Part shown: one piece after another, positions 1-11,464 of the stretch
Layout of the letters: each line of letters begins with the position of its first letter
Position numbering within the stretch: position 1 is the first letter of the stretch
Source of the DNA: Spirometra erinaceieuropaei
Taxonomy: Eukaryota > Platyhelminthes > Cestoda > Diphyllobothriidea > Diphyllobothriidae
NCBI GenBank assembly: GCA_902702965.1
Contig: CACRXP010000002.1
Location: 3,848,254-3,912,253, forward strand
Direction: 5' to 3'
DNA length: 64,000 nt
The notes under the pieces: model-generated
The model's input: only the letters and a program-made list of their open reading frames with translations
Databases searched by the model: none
What the model was told of the DNA's origin: nothing
Made by a program: the position numbers and the translations under genes

Positions 1-2330
1 AATACCCTAGGGGAAGGTAGTCTGACAAAGCAAATTCGCCAGCTTTAACCATCTAAAACAAATTAGTTCATCTAAACACTTTGTTCGTCACTACTGAAGT
101 CAGTACTATGTTTTTTTTATAATTAGGCACCTTCTTTAAGCATATAAACCCTCAAAATGCATTGATACTAACTGGCTAGAAAGGGCTGTCAGGAATGTCA
201 TTTGATTTACATGGTTGTCCTTTAATTATCACACACGCTGTACTTTAACTCGCGTTATCGTGGCGTACGTTGACCTTAACTGATTGCAGAACTAGGTACT
301 GACACTCCCCGTGCCCTCGAGTTTATCACAGAAACCTAGCAAGTTGTAACACAGAGTCAAGCAACCATTGATCATTATTTTTTTTGACATACACGGGGGC
401 TTGGACAGTTGAGAGTTCGGGCCGAGCTGTTGTCGTCAGTGGTCATACCGCCACCCGCCATCTAACCCCGTGCCCAGGGGGGCCGGGGTCTTCAAGGACA
501 GTACCCGTCACCCCCCAAGTATGCAGTGAGGCTAGCTCGCTGTCGGAAAGGGGTAAAATTTGCCACGACAATCGCAAATATATCGGCGGAAAGTATATCC
601 TGCGCCCTATCATTCTCCCTCTCTGATTCAACTGCAGTTAATCCATTTCCTCCCCGGGGCTGGAAAGCATTAAAGTTCACTGATTTGAAAGTAATTAACA
701 TTAATTAACGTGTGCTGGTCAGCCTGTGGGAGGTGGCGGCGGCAGCAGCAGCGGTTGCGGCTGTACTGACAGTCGTTAATTAACCACAGTATCCCGAATC
801 TCGCGCAAGCACAAACGTTTCGAGTGTGCATTAACGTTCTCGCGCGCACGACCGCCTGTCCGCCTGGCAGTGCTTGAGCAGGTGAGTTCGCGTGCTCGCT
901 CGAGCGATCTGATTCGTGAGGNNNNNNNNNNNNNNNNNNNNNNNNNNNNNNNNNNNNNNNNNNNNNNNNNNNNNNNNNNNNNNNNNNNNNNNNNGAGGAA
1001 TTGCTTAAGGGGTTGGGGGAGGGGATGAGCGGCATTACCTCGGCAGGCGATGTCTAAGGGATTCGTTGTCTTGCTGACCAGTTGTCTGCCCTCGTGTCCG
1101 CGATCAAAATTGCCGGCAAACCACCGGCGATCGCGGACAACGAACAGACTCTCCATACTGCACCCCACACAGACTTGAGACAAAGGTGGGCTCTAGTGGG
1201 CAGACAAATAGTAGTGTACGAAGCTGGTTCCTTCTCTGTCACAGTGTCTTGATAGCGGATCGGTAAGAGTCGAATGCAGCGGCCGTTTTGCTCCCTCGCG
1301 TCTAAAATTTTAGATGGCATTCCGTTTAGAATGTGAATGAAAACAAGTTTATTGTTCAGCGTTTTTGGAATTTATCGAAAGTCCAGTCACACATTTATGC
1401 GGCAAGAGATAGAACGACCATCAGGTTTTGAGTTAGGCTAATCAGATGTGCTTCATGTCCCTGTGATTGGTTATATTGGCTTCGGGTGCAGGCACCAATC
1501 GCAGGGCTGATTAACGGCATTCAGCCTGATTGCGTAGAGCTTATTAGGCGGGGCGTTCGACGAGTCAGTTTATTGACTACTGACTGGAGTTCCATTCCTT
1601 CATTACCTCTGGCGATGTCTCGCTGTGAGCTAGGACAATTGCCCTCGCGGCAGAAAATCGAAGGAGCTGCTTTATTCCAATCCAAGAGAAGTTTCACGAT
1701 AAGGGATCCGTCATCGAACGACCTGTTAACTTCTGCTCAATTTGGTCTCTGGTTCTTGCCCCGTTTATTTTTCCTGTATCGTCTTAGAACCAGTCAGTGC
1801 ACTTCATCGGTAGATGTTCCCCGGGATGCATTTCGTCTCATTATACAGTTATTTCCAAAAACCGAGGCAGTGGAAGATGAAACTCGTGAACAATTCTAAC
1901 CTCCTCCCAAAAGTCATCCGTCAGTTGAACTTCATCATAAGTTAATTTACTTTGAAAGTGTAACAAGTTTAAAAAAACACTAGACGGTCTTAGTCGAGAT
2001 CGAGTTAGTTCATAGATATTGATAGCAACCTTTAAAGGATTTTAAAGAGAAGAATGGGAAGATGGCAATAAGTACGAATGGAAGTAGGGCGATAGGATAG
2101 CATATTAAAACGCACCACTGCTTTTGGAAAGGAAACCACAACTATGATTGGCAGAGGGGACAAACGGACAACTTTTCTACAAACTGACAAATAGCACAGA
2201 AAGGGAGACATAGTCGGATATCCTCTTAAGATGGCATCGCAAAAAAGTATAGGAAAAGGGAGAAAAATCCGGGAACTTTCTAACCACCCGAGTTGCGTTT
2301 TCCCAACCAGGAGCTATGATTTGAAGCGCT
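1..2330. other. Unassigned sequence
   Basis: I recognise no gene or repeat family here apart from the assembly gap listed separately. A 137-codon frame at 1486-1899 (+) is the longest open stretch. It has no recognisable domain, shows no convincing splice context, and is within the length expected by chance in this amount of DNA. Confidence 0.4.
922..994. other. Assembly gap (73 N)
   Basis: Run of N. The bases on its two sides do not belong to any repeat I recognise. Confidence 0.99.
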
Positions 2331-2334
2331 TATG

Positions 2335-2590
2335 GATCAGGTAACCCACCCAGCCTCTTGCAACAAACGAACTCTACCAATTCCGCGATGCAATAAGCCA
2401 ACTGTCCAAGCAGGATTTCCTAAGTAATCAATATAGAATCCACCATAAGACTACTAGGCCTGCTTAAATAGTAGGTGTTTTGACCCATTTCTAAAAACAA
2501 GGCGGTTTCAATGGGAGCCGAACCCAAGACGTCAAGGGCAAGGTCTGTGTACAGCCAACGTTCTAATCATTTGAGTCACGAGGCCACGAC
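2335..2590 (-). repeat. Relic of the tRNA-capped fold-back repeat
   Basis: The stretch 2335-2465 resembles an arm of the element at 38575-39046: it keeps the blocks ACCCACCCAGCCT, CCAAGCAGGATTTCCTA and GAATCCACCA. It is followed by a TTGACCCA-type terminal block near 2480 and a decayed tRNA-like sequence. One arm is missing, so this is a half copy, more diverged than the 23 kb and 38 kb copies. Confidence 0.55.
2502..2585 (-). tRNA. Decayed tRNA-like sequence (repeat-borne)
   Basis: Read on the minus strand it lines up with the tRNA-like units at 23773, 38605 and 38936. A GGCCTCG-like start, a D-arm region and a TGTAC loop region are recognisable, and the T-arm TTCGAA block has become TTCGGC. 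Substitutions break several stems, so it is a pseudogene and not a functional tRNA. Confidence 0.4.
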
Positions 2591-3317
2591 CAGAAGCCGT
2601 GAGTTTAATCACTGTAAGTTACCCGCTCGATGCCTGCGGAAGAATGAACTGATAGATCACCTACGCAACTTACACGGATCCTCCATGCCACCTAAAACAT
2701 GTGGGCGTAACCATTAGATAATGTCCTCGAGTTACACAAGTAAGTAAATAAATAACCTGGGAAACTTTGAAGAAACAGGCAAATTTGCACACTAAAATGG
2801 GAAAGCAGCCAGAACTTGGTGAGGACAAAAGATACCGACGCGCATCCAAACGTCCCCCTAGACATGATGATAAAACCGAAGACGTCGCTTCTTTTATAAA
2901 TAGACGCATTTGTCGGGTAAATAAATTGAAAGAGTGGTTTCTATCCATAAAGCCGATCCGCTTTATCCATCAGTCCGAATCGTAACTAACAGGTGCACTT
3001 GTATTTGAACCAACTCCCGGAACAAGAGTCCCTTACTTTCCTGCAGTGATAACTTGAAAGCCCAACACATAAAGCACACACTGCTACAGTCAACAACAAC
3101 TTCATTCGGGTAAACAGATAAGATAAACTCTTTGATGGGCAGTCTTCGAGACAATTGTTTCCGCTTAATTACACCAAACGACTGCATTGTAATTACATGT
3201 CTGTCTGACATTCTTGGGTTACAGACTGCGCACCGTCCTACACGCTCCGCCTGGAAGTGTTCTCATCGAAATAAGATTTCTGGTCCAGTCTAGTCCTGCA
3301 GTCAGGAGGCGTAGTTA

Positions 3318-4311
3318 CAGTAGGTGGGCTAACTCATGAAACATCAACCGAAACTCCGAAATGCGTTTTCCTTTGGAAAAGATTAATTAAGTTGGGTTGT
3401 AAAACTAATCATCTTGCAGTCCCCTTCTCTAATAATTCAATTACCACAGGAAGCCGGCTTTTGACATACTTCTTTCCAGCTGCATTCAAGAACAACATTC
3501 TGTAAAAAATGACTACTTAAGTAGCATGAATTTTTCTCATTGATTTTCGATGCCCCTAAAAGTCCAATTATATTTCATGGACAATATGCATAAAAATATT
3601 TACTCTTTTGCTCATTCGGTAGAAAACGACGTCTTCTTCCAATTTTATACTTGAAAGAAAGGTATAATTCGGTTTTAAAGAAGTTTCTAATTGCGAGATT
3701 TTTCAATATCGTGAAATGGCCGTTCGTAAAACGTCGTGTCTCTGCATTTATCAACGTGGCTTGTAAAGCTAACAATATGGATGAAATTCACTGTTAAATT
3801 TTATGAATCCTATATAGTCCCCCATTACTACCGCAGAGAAATGCACGGTTTTCCGTACGCGGAAAATATACGGCTTGTAGTTTGGAAACCTTGAATCCAA
3901 GTGTAACGGTAGAGCGGGTTAAACATTATTCGGGAACTGGAAAAGTTTTTGAAAACCGAATTATACCCTTGCTTCGAGTATAAGACTGGAAGAAAATATA
4001 ATTGTCTACCGAATGAACAAAAGAATGAATAGTTTTATGTATGTTTCCCATGAAATATAATTGGACTTTTAGGGGCATTGAAAGTCAATGAGAAAAACCC
4101 ATGCTAATTACGTAGTCATTTTTTACAGAGTGTAGTTTTTGCACACAGCCAGAAGGAAGTTCATTCGAAAGCCGGCATCCTGCGGTAACTGAAATATTAT
4201 AGAATTATGTTGCGGGCAGACCAGTTTTACAACCCTACCTGATTAATCTTTTCGAAAGGAAAACGCATTTCGGAATTTCGTTTGACGTTTCATGAGTTAG
4301 CCCACCTACTG
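3318..4311. mobile_element. FB-1 palindromic element, copy 1 (type 1 ends)
   Basis: This is an almost entirely palindromic element of 994 bp. The left end CAGTAGGTGGGCTAACTCAT recurs inverted at 4292-4311, and inner blocks such as the TGACTACTTAAGTAGCAT region near 3510 reappear inverted near 4110. TA lies at 3316-3317 and again at 4312-4313, as expected for a TA target duplication. The CAGT terminus plus TA fits Tc1/mariner-type ends; no transposase is present. An RNA read through it would fold into a hairpin with arms of roughly 480 nt. Small frames inside it are conserved between copies only as nucleotide sequence. Confidence 0.85.
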
Positions 4312-4479
4312 TAGATGTCACTCTTAATCGGCGCTGCCTACTCGTGATCTCGGCCCTGGTGGCTCACTCGAATGGCGCATCTGACTTCAAATTCTCAAGG
4401 ACGCACTGAACAGGATCTCATGCCCGGGATGCAATCAGAAACTGGTATTGAGGTATCACTGCTAGATGACGGCCAGTGA

Positions 4480-4860
4480 TAATGCCCGTATAACAGACGC
4501 ACCCAAAATAATAGCCAACACTGGAGGTGTAGTGGGAGACCAAGGTGCAGGCTTACGCCACGCCCATTGGAATCCGAGTCGCCCCGCTTTGCTTTTCTGG
4601 TATAAAGTTCCAGTCATTGTGCGTTTTAGATCAGGGGTTGTGGCGGCACGTCTAGACGCGGGTTTTCACCGTGTCAGCTACCTGCGGCCTCTTCCGCCTC
4701 CGGGATTCTTGACTCTGTCCTGACAGCGGGCCCACGTAGGGGAAAAGGAGAGAGTGCGGTAGATGTTGCTCAAGTCCACTATCAATATAAACTAATGCAT
4801 GCGTAAGTCACCGTCCCTGACTTAACCTTGCTGTGGAGCACACGGCGGATATTAACCAGG
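4480..4860 (+). repeat. Dispersed repeat B, diverged copy
   Basis: Shares with 22413-22685 and 36160-36435 the blocks GGAGAGAGTGCGGTAGATG, CAAGTCCACTA, TATAAACTAAT and TTGCTGTGGAGCACACGG. The 5' part is poorly preserved and interrupted near 4580-4630. No coding capacity is evident. Confidence 0.6.
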
Positions 4861-5190
4861 GCAATGACCTTCCCCTTCTGTGTTCGGTGCTGAGGCTTCG
4901 CCTAGGTGGGATAATTAGTCACGCGGGGAGCGCACAGGCAAACACCGGTCCCGGCGCCAAGATCGGCGGGTCAAATGGTTGAGCAACCATCACACCAACA
5001 CCCAATACCCGTGATGAAATTGCAATGATTAACGACGTAAATGTCGGCCATCGAAAAGTCATCACCCCAAGTGCAACAATCCCTGATTAAGGGGGGAACC
5101 GTGCATTTTCATACGTATGCGGTAGCAATGGCGATAGTATCCCACAAATACTGCAGCGTCTTGTGTATGAACTACCCGTATCTGCCATCC

Positions 5191-5277
5191 TCTCTGGTGA
5201 TGTGTTCGAGCAGGGATCTGAAACGTCAGGCTAATAAAGCTCTTGTTTCGGCGATCCCGTCTCCTTCTTCACAGTGA
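5191..5277 (+). repeat. Family E unit with hammerhead-like core (degenerate)
   Basis: Contains the family E signature GAAACGTCAGGCTAATAAAG followed by a TTGTTTCGGCGATC-like block and a TCTCCTTCTTC tail. The CTGATGA box of other copies appears here as CTGGTGA, so the putative ribozyme core is broken. Single copy in direct orientation. Confidence 0.55.
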
Positions 5278-5880
5278 ACCTAGCCTGTCACGATGGTCGA
5301 ACTACTGTCCCCTAGTCTTTGTTGGTAACACTTCCCAGAGTGCAAACAAAAACTCGATTCTCGTTTCACCTCCCAAGTGCCTGCAAATTGCAGCAATATC
5401 TCGAAAAAACAAATTGCATGTCTTTTCGAACGTGTGCGCGCCCGAGTACTACAGTAAAGTTATCCGCAAAGATCAAAGTGCTTTTCAAGGAGTAGAAATT
5501 ATCTTATGGTGGCCAAATAGCGTTTGGGAGAAAAAGGCATTACGCACGTCTTAAAATGCTAATCTTAGCTCCCACCCCACCGCCAGTCGCTTAAACACTT
5601 TTGTCAAGCTCTGCCAATGGATAGTGGCGAGGTAACCTGGGCGCAGTTTGTTCTGCCTTTTGGAGGAGTTGGGAAAGCAGCTAGAAGACCAGCGTATTTT
5701 TGACTGCCTCGGATTGCTCGCATACAGTGTGACCCAGGCCATGCTTGAAGCTCTAAATTAGTAAACTGGTGTGAACAAGACAGTTTTCGGAGGAAAGGCA
5801 CTGAAAATACCGCATGGACACCTGACAGAGTCCTGACTTTAACAATTATAATGTGAATTGAAGCAATGTTTTCCCGGAAT

Positions 5881-5938
5881 AAATTTGAACAAGAAAAAGG
5901 CGACAAAGCATGCATGTCGCCTTTGCCTTGTTCAAATT
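5881..5938. repeat. Short inverted repeat (hairpin)
   Basis: The left arm AAATTTGAACAAG plus AAGGCGACA is mirrored by TGTCGCCTTT plus CTTGTTCAAATT around a GCATGCA centre. The block TTATAATGTGAATT occurs on both sides (5847 and 5937), so this may be a tiny insertion that duplicated its target. Confidence 0.6.
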
Positions 5939-6509
5939 ATAATGTGAATTAAAGCCGAACGTGGGCATGCAGGAGAAATCACACAGTTAAAATTATTTTT
6001 CATAAGATGGGGTCGAACTGCTGACTTATTCGTCAAATTCGCGCCATGTACTCTAGTCACGAACTATTGTTCTGGCTGAACCGCTGTCCTGCAATCTTAA
6101 CGGAACAGTCGTTTAAACTAAAACAACCTGACTTTGCTCGTTGGGAAGAAGGGAAGAGTGAGTAGCTCGAACGACTGGCCGGCTTTGATCTGGAGGACTG
6201 GGTCGCGTTAACGCGCCGGAAAATTATTTGTTCCGTCTCGTCTCGAGCACACGCTTTTTGCCTCGGTGAGTCCGTCATGGTCCTAGTTCAAGTTCTTCCT
6301 TAAACATGTTCATATTTGTGAAAATGGGCCAGTTTACATATCCATACACAAAGGAAGCCATTTACTTCTTCTGACCACTGTTTCATAACTGTCCAAAGAA
6401 AGGAAGCCTGAAATTACCCACTGCTTGCTAGTGAACAGTCAGTTTGTGAAGTGAAAGCCACTCCACCCTGAGGTTTACAAGAGACCTTGATAGCCGCGGG
6501 GCTCATTTT

Positions 6510-7394
6510 CGTGTGAAGACTTTTTGGCGAAGTTTGATCCTGCAACCCCACCTGAGTGATACCACAAGGTTAGATTTTGAAAAAATTGATAGATGTGAAT
6601 ATGCTGACTTTAGAAATATCACGTATTTGCATTTTCCCTGTCATTTTAATCCAGTGAGTGACTGTGCCACAGGAGGAGTGCTTATACAGCCTCAGTAACT
6701 TCAGATATCAGTTTACACGCGGTTCCCTGTGCATGCTTCGAGCCCTACCTGCACTCTCTTTATTATCCTAATCCAACGAGTGGCCAAGAAGACTTGCTAA
6801 TGGAATTGTTCCGTCGGTGTGGAACTCCATCAGTTCCATCGCAGTGGCCATGCACTGCGAACTGCCACGCGGTTCCCCCAGTGGCTTTCCAATTCTGACT
6901 TCACCCTCCTTATCCTCTGCATCCACCGAGTGCTTGTGCGGGGAGAGTGTACACGCCACCTTCACTCGCTTCCCTGCGCGTGTTTCGAGCTCTGCAAGCG
7001 CTCCTCTCCCTTCCAAAAACCAGCGAGTGGCTAGGTTAAGTATATTGACTAATATTATTTTAGCAGGCTAACCATACGGTATCAATCAAGAAGTGGGGGT
7101 GCAGAACCAAACTTCGCCGACTTTTTGAATTAGCAAAATGGCTTTTTAGGCTTCGTTCGGTTGAAATGAATTTGCCCAGAAATAAAGGGTCATCTGTCTC
7201 TTAAATACAAAGTTGATGCCTGTAGGTTCCCAGACAAGTTTCAAGGGTCTGACCGTTATGTCCACCGTCCTGGGAAAGTTTGCCTGCTGTTCGTATTCAG
7301 GATCAAAAAGTTACCCACGTTTGTTCTTACTAAGATTGATCAGTTAAACTTTTGTACCTACCTGTCGGGTCATAGCACACATCAGTCGTCCTCG
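6510..7394 (+). repeat. Dispersed repeat G, first unit
   Basis: A compound unit. Its 3' part (6957-7394) is repeated directly at 7395-7487 plus 8300-8640, and parts recur inverted at 54890-55190 and 56430-56720. Recognisable blocks are GCTTCCCTGCGCGTG, CCAGCGAGTGGCTA, TTTTAGCAGGCTAACCAT and ATTGATCAG. Short frames at 6768-7071 overlap on both strands and are not supported as genes. Confidence 0.65.
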
Positions 7395-7487
7395 CTTCCC
7401 TGCGCGTGCTTCGAGTTCTGCAAGTGCTCTTTCCTCCTTCCTAATCCAGCGAGTAGCTAAGTTAGGCAGGTTGACTAATATTGTTTT

Positions 7488-8299
7488 GAAGAGACAGTGG
7501 CGAGTGAACGTTCCTTTCGGTAAATTTTCCTCAGGCCAATACAGTTACATAGGGCGGGGTACAGTGACTGAAACAAAAATCGATAAAAGTTAGGTTTTAA
7601 ATTACAGGCTAGGCAAGAGCGGAAGGGCGCAGAAAGTTGTATGTGGTTAGTCAACCTTTGACCACGGTAAGCGCGGAGCCTGAACAAGGTTCTTTTGGGC
7701 GCATGGGGTCGGTTTTCGTAACCTTATGGCGGCCGCTTCTGCTGTTGCTAACAGGCGCTGATCCAATAGCTTAGGGTAGCTCAAGGGGACCTTGTAAATT
7801 ACACGAAATGCTTCAGCGGGGTCCACACGATGCCCTGAGTCCACTGCATGCGCAAGGATGGCGCTGTCTATTCTCCTACTTTCACCCTTTGCCAGCCATG
7901 CGGGAAGGTGCTCTCGTATTCTTTTGGAAAGGCGCCGACTCGTACGAACAATATAACCTGCTCCACAGGAGCAAGTGAATGAGTAGATGCACATTGAGGC
8001 GGTCGGAGGTGGCAGCCTATCCTTGCCTTCTCCGCGTAGAATAGGGTTAGTAGAGAATGATATGCGAACCCTTGTTGCTGGGACGGTTCCCGAGACAGCT
8101 TGGTCAAGGCGTCTTCTTAGGAGTTCACCTGCAGCGTCTCCTTGGAAGGGGACTTTGAGGAACAACGTTTTCTTTTCGGCGGTTAGTGTGGTGGGTTTTG
8201 CGGGTCGTTCGGCAAGGTTCTTTGCAATGAACCTGTCAGGGTACCCATTTTCGCGAAGCAAGTTCTGGATTTTTCTAAGTTCCTCCTCGATACTATCTG
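7488..8299 (-). mobile_element. Penelope-like retroelement, 5'-truncated, with 7-bp target duplication
   Basis: Minus-strand PLE fragment holding the end of the reverse transcriptase region and the complete GIY-YIG domain. TTGTTTT lies directly at both borders (7481-7487 and 8300-8306), a typical target-site duplication for a retrotransposed 5'-truncated copy. Its protein is close to that of the element at 32735-33785, so both belong to one PLE lineage. Confidence 0.85.
7647..8261 (-). pseudogene. PLE C-terminal fragment: linker and GIY-YIG endonuclease
   Basis: A 204-codon open frame without stops. It starts in the linker after the reverse transcriptase thumb (RENGYPDRF motif), continues through a basic region, and then shows the GIY-YIG module: CSCGAGYI near residue 98, the RTSRRLSKRIREH helix near 107-119 and conserved AILAHAVDSGH. 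In the GYIGRTSRR motif seen in the sister copy the second G is replaced by V. PLE nucleases nick target DNA for reverse transcription. The whole polymerase core is missing, so this cannot be autonomous, although the frame is intact. The first ATG is only the first methionine inside the truncated frame; the homologous frame continues upstream to about 8295. Confidence 0.85.
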
Positions 8300-8640
8300 T
8301 TGTTTTAGCAGGCTAACCATACGGTATCAATCAAGTAGGGCTGCAGAACCAAATCTCGTCGACTTTTTGAATTAGCAAATGGCTTTTTAGGCTTCGTTCA
8401 GTCGAAATGAATTTGCACAGAAGCAAGGGGTCATCTGTCTCTTAAATACAAATTTGATGCCTGTAGGTTCCCAGACAAGTCTCAAAGGTCTGACCGTTAT
8501 GTCGTCCGTCCGGGGAAAGTTTGCTTGCTAGTCGTATTCAGGACAAAAGTTACTCTCGTTTGTTCTTATTAAGATTGATCAGCTAAACTTTTAGACCTAC
8601 CTGTGGGGTCATAGCACACATCAGTCGTTCCTGTTGTGTT

Positions 8641-10240
8641 CTTTTCGGTGTAGGCGCGTTCGCATTCTTGTCAGCATGTAATTACAAGTTAATGTTGCAT
8701 AAATTTGAATTCTCCTGAACTTTGAGATAACCGTAAAACGACAGGAAAACTGGTTATAGGACTAAAAAATCCATCGAAATAAAATCACTACATGTGGATT
8801 GATTATCCAGTTGAGTGCAGCGCGGTTAGTGTTATCAACGCCTGGAAATATTATGAGGAAGACCATATTTTCCTGGTAGAAGTTTTGGGATTTATAATTT
8901 TTATTAAAAGCTACTTCCCATTCACTTCCGTTTTATGATAATGCTTCTACATGAACAAGGGCTACTCAACTATTGGAGTACATTGTAGAATCATTTTTGA
9001 ATGGGACAGCTAATTGCGGGCCTGAAATCGTCCGAACAGTTTGATGGTCCTGAACCTGTTTTTGTAACCATCACCAAGGAATAGCCTGATCGAGAACTGA
9101 GTGATATCGGCAATGCAAAACCAGCATTTGAGTTCCAAATGCAGCCTTCTAGTCAGTTCTCTGGGCCTTTGTGTATTGATGTGATCGTGTCAAGAAATTC
9201 TCACAACCCCCAAAACTGATATCCCGACAACTTAACCGCCCACTTGAGACCGCGAAGGCTTTCTTCAAATGAAAACACCCAGTCTACCAATTATCTCGTA
9301 CGACGCCGGCAACATTTGGGACGGCCAACTGTAGTAGGTCGTTGGCGCGGTTGACATTGTACATCTAAGAGGTACTTTTGTTTGTCATGGTAGCCCTGAC
9401 TACAGAGACCTGATTTACACCAAATATCAAGGCCACACTGTGACAAGACTGTCCGCGAATGAGCATAAGATTTTCTATGCCCTCCCCCCAGTATAGGCCT
9501 ATGTAAACCTCCACTTTTGCCGCCGCCTGGCGGAGAGTCATAAGAAGCCATTGATTACACGCAGAGCCCTAAACATGGTAACGCGACCTGCGCGTGTTTT
9601 CCAGGCAGACTGCGAGGTATGGGCGAACTGTAGGGACGGTTGGATCTATTTTTTTTCATAGTCGCATCAAATACGCAGCTGCATGAGATGATACTTTCAC
9701 TTCCGAGCCCATCTCCCACCCCGCGCTTATCTTTGACTTCACGATGCTAACTTGGACGCAACGACCACACCCAGTGAGGACTGAAACCGTGAGATGAGGT
9801 GAGCTGTAGCTAACCTGTGTGCCTCTCCAAAGCTGAATAATTTATGTGTGAAGCCTGTTTTGGCTGTGGGGTGATCAACGATATGGTAGATGGGAGCTTG
9901 GTGTCAGGTCAGTCGTTTATATCATACGAGATAGAGAGACTGAATGCCATGACAGTTTGACCATCAGAAAGACGACAAAGTCCACAACATGCCCCTGAAT
10001 GGGCGATTTAGTCTGTCAGCAGCAGTTATAGGACGCAGTAGCTACGCAACCACATGCCTACTATAATTAGCAGTTTTCGCATTCATCGTTGGGGATCGTA
10101 ATTGATGCTTTTTGGTCCACATCCAAGTCGTTAATTGGCGAAATCTAAGCACGGTAGCGGATTTTTGACGCGGTAAGGACTCGACAGTTTGGCTCACGGT
10201 CACTGGAGTTGGCGATAGTACGCGCCTTCCCACACGGCTA
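8641..10240. other. Unassigned sequence
   Basis: Mostly AT-rich DNA with no recognised gene. A minus-strand 86-codon frame at 9291-9551 has no recognisable domain. I see no strong repeat boundaries. Confidence 0.4.
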
Positions 10241-10245
10241 ATCAC

Positions 10246-10600
10246 CCCGTTCAAGCTAAGTCTCAACAGAGAATACGGGAACTGGAGGAGATTGCGCTTG
10301 TTGATCGACTGAGGGTCGGAGAACCATGACGCGAGCAGTCCGCGGCTCACACGGCTATCGCCTCCTACGAGAATTACGCTCTGGTCAAATTTAAATATGT
10401 GGTCGGGTACCGTTGAATGAGCAGCGACCTCAGAGCTAGCTTTATTCCTCCACACTGTCGCTACATGTTCGGTCATTCGCATCCGGAGTAATCTCCCAGT
10501 TTTTCCGGCGCAATTGTTTGATCCATACCTGCATCAACATCCGTATACGACTCCAGATGTTTCCTGAAGTGGCAGTAGGTCTTTTGGACGCATGACGTGG
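10246..10600 (-). pseudogene. PLE fragment: GIY-YIG endonuclease (lineage 3-like)
   Basis: Minus-strand remains of a GIY-YIG domain. An ETSGVVYGC block near 10540-10560 corresponds to the SGVVYRISC block of the 55.3-56.4 kb element. TGRLLRMRMTEH follows at 10470-10505, and a LASWFSDPQSINKRN block carries the region of the conserved acidic helix. A stop and a frame change near 10530 separate the two halves, so it is inactive. The rest of the PLE is absent; the upstream part of the same open frame is repeat C, showing a junction near 10600-10670. Confidence 0.65.
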
Positions 10601-10669
10601 CGCCCGTTAGTTTCTTCTGGTATGGCTTTTAACGCGTCAGACTTACTGTACTGAGGAATGTACTGATGC

Positions 10670-10930
10670 GCCGTGAGGATGGATTCTCCAGATGAGGTCC
10701 CACTCTTCCGTCCCTCACGCACCAATCAAATCTCCGAGCCTGTAAACCAACCGGTGATAGGATGGGGCGCAGTAGCTTACACGGCATGAAGGCCTACGTC
10801 TAACCCATATCATCACACCCGTGTATGGCAGTACTTTTCGAGCCGCGTGAACTCAGCGCGGACCGATAAACGCGTGCAGTGAGCCGGTCTGACTAACTTT
10901 TTGACCCAGTGCATCTGCATCATAGCTCGT
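10670..10930 (+). repeat. Dispersed repeat C
   Basis: Shares with 22688-22990 a series of blocks: GAGGATGGATTC, CGGTGATAGGATGGGGCGCAGT, GAAGGCCTACGTCTAA and AAACGCGTGCAGTGAG. Further copies are at 21290-21545 (+) and 43780-43930 (-). No open frame is conserved across copies. Confidence 0.6.
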
Positions 10931-11039
10931 TGGGTCGGCTGCTTCCCCCCCATTCATCTATACTCACCCTCGTATCCGCGGATTGCGATCGCAGTGAGAA
11001 GGGAACGTGAGACTGAAACTTGTCCGGTCCTTGTCTAAC

Positions 11040-11260
11040 TCGGCCAGCTGTTTGGCCGTTGAGGGCTAGGAGGACCACCTCTGTCCAAAAGAGACCTCAG
11101 TGGCGACTTTCTCAAGGTGACTCTACCTAGGCTTGCTTCCCACACCTCGATGGCATGATAAAGTTAAAACAACTGGAGATTTGTGTTGGTGCAGTGACTA
11201 GCAAAGCCAAACAACCCCTCCGCGTGTGCCACACAGGAGTTTTCCCTTAATTTCACATGA
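11040..11260 (+). repeat. Repeat B/C-associated segment
   Basis: The run containing GCAGTGACTAGCAAAGCC, CCAAACAACCCCTCCGCG and TGCCACACAGGAG matches the region 59690-59760 and, inverted, 43985-44110. It probably belongs to the same composite repeat as B and C. Confidence 0.45.
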
Positions 11261-11464
11261 TTCAGATTTCAGTGAGTAGGTCTCAAATTAACTAACACCA
11301 AAACCTCTCAGAAAAACCACAATAAAGGGGGAACCCTGCAGTTTGACCCCCAGTTAAGAAGGGGATAGAGTATTTCAACTAGTTGGTGGCCTTGCAGGCT
11401 TCGACCAGTTTTATGTCCTGATAATCTGATTTCTGCAAATATTCCCATATTGCACTTGAAAAGT

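Larger units (their letters stand above)
7395..8640 (+). repeat. Repeat G, second tandem unit, split by a PLE insertion
   Basis: The segment 7395-7487 repeats 6965-7060, and 8300-8640 repeats 7058-7394 almost base for base. Together they form a second G unit interrupted by the PLE at 7488-8299. Removing the insert and one copy of TTGTTTT restores continuity with the first unit, so the tandem duplication predates the PLE insertion. Confidence 0.7.

Noticed and set aside
1486..1899. 137-codon open frame
   Set aside because: No recognised domain, no clear splice sites and no repeat link; length is unremarkable for 64 kb searched in six frames.
3575..3775. Small frames with a shared FKTELY...KIGRRR peptide inside FB-1 copies (3575-3775, 19522-19782, 44588-44773, 52030-52215)
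   Set aside because: They occur in both palindrome arms and on either strand, with stops at different places; similarity follows the DNA repeat and no frame is conserved end to end.
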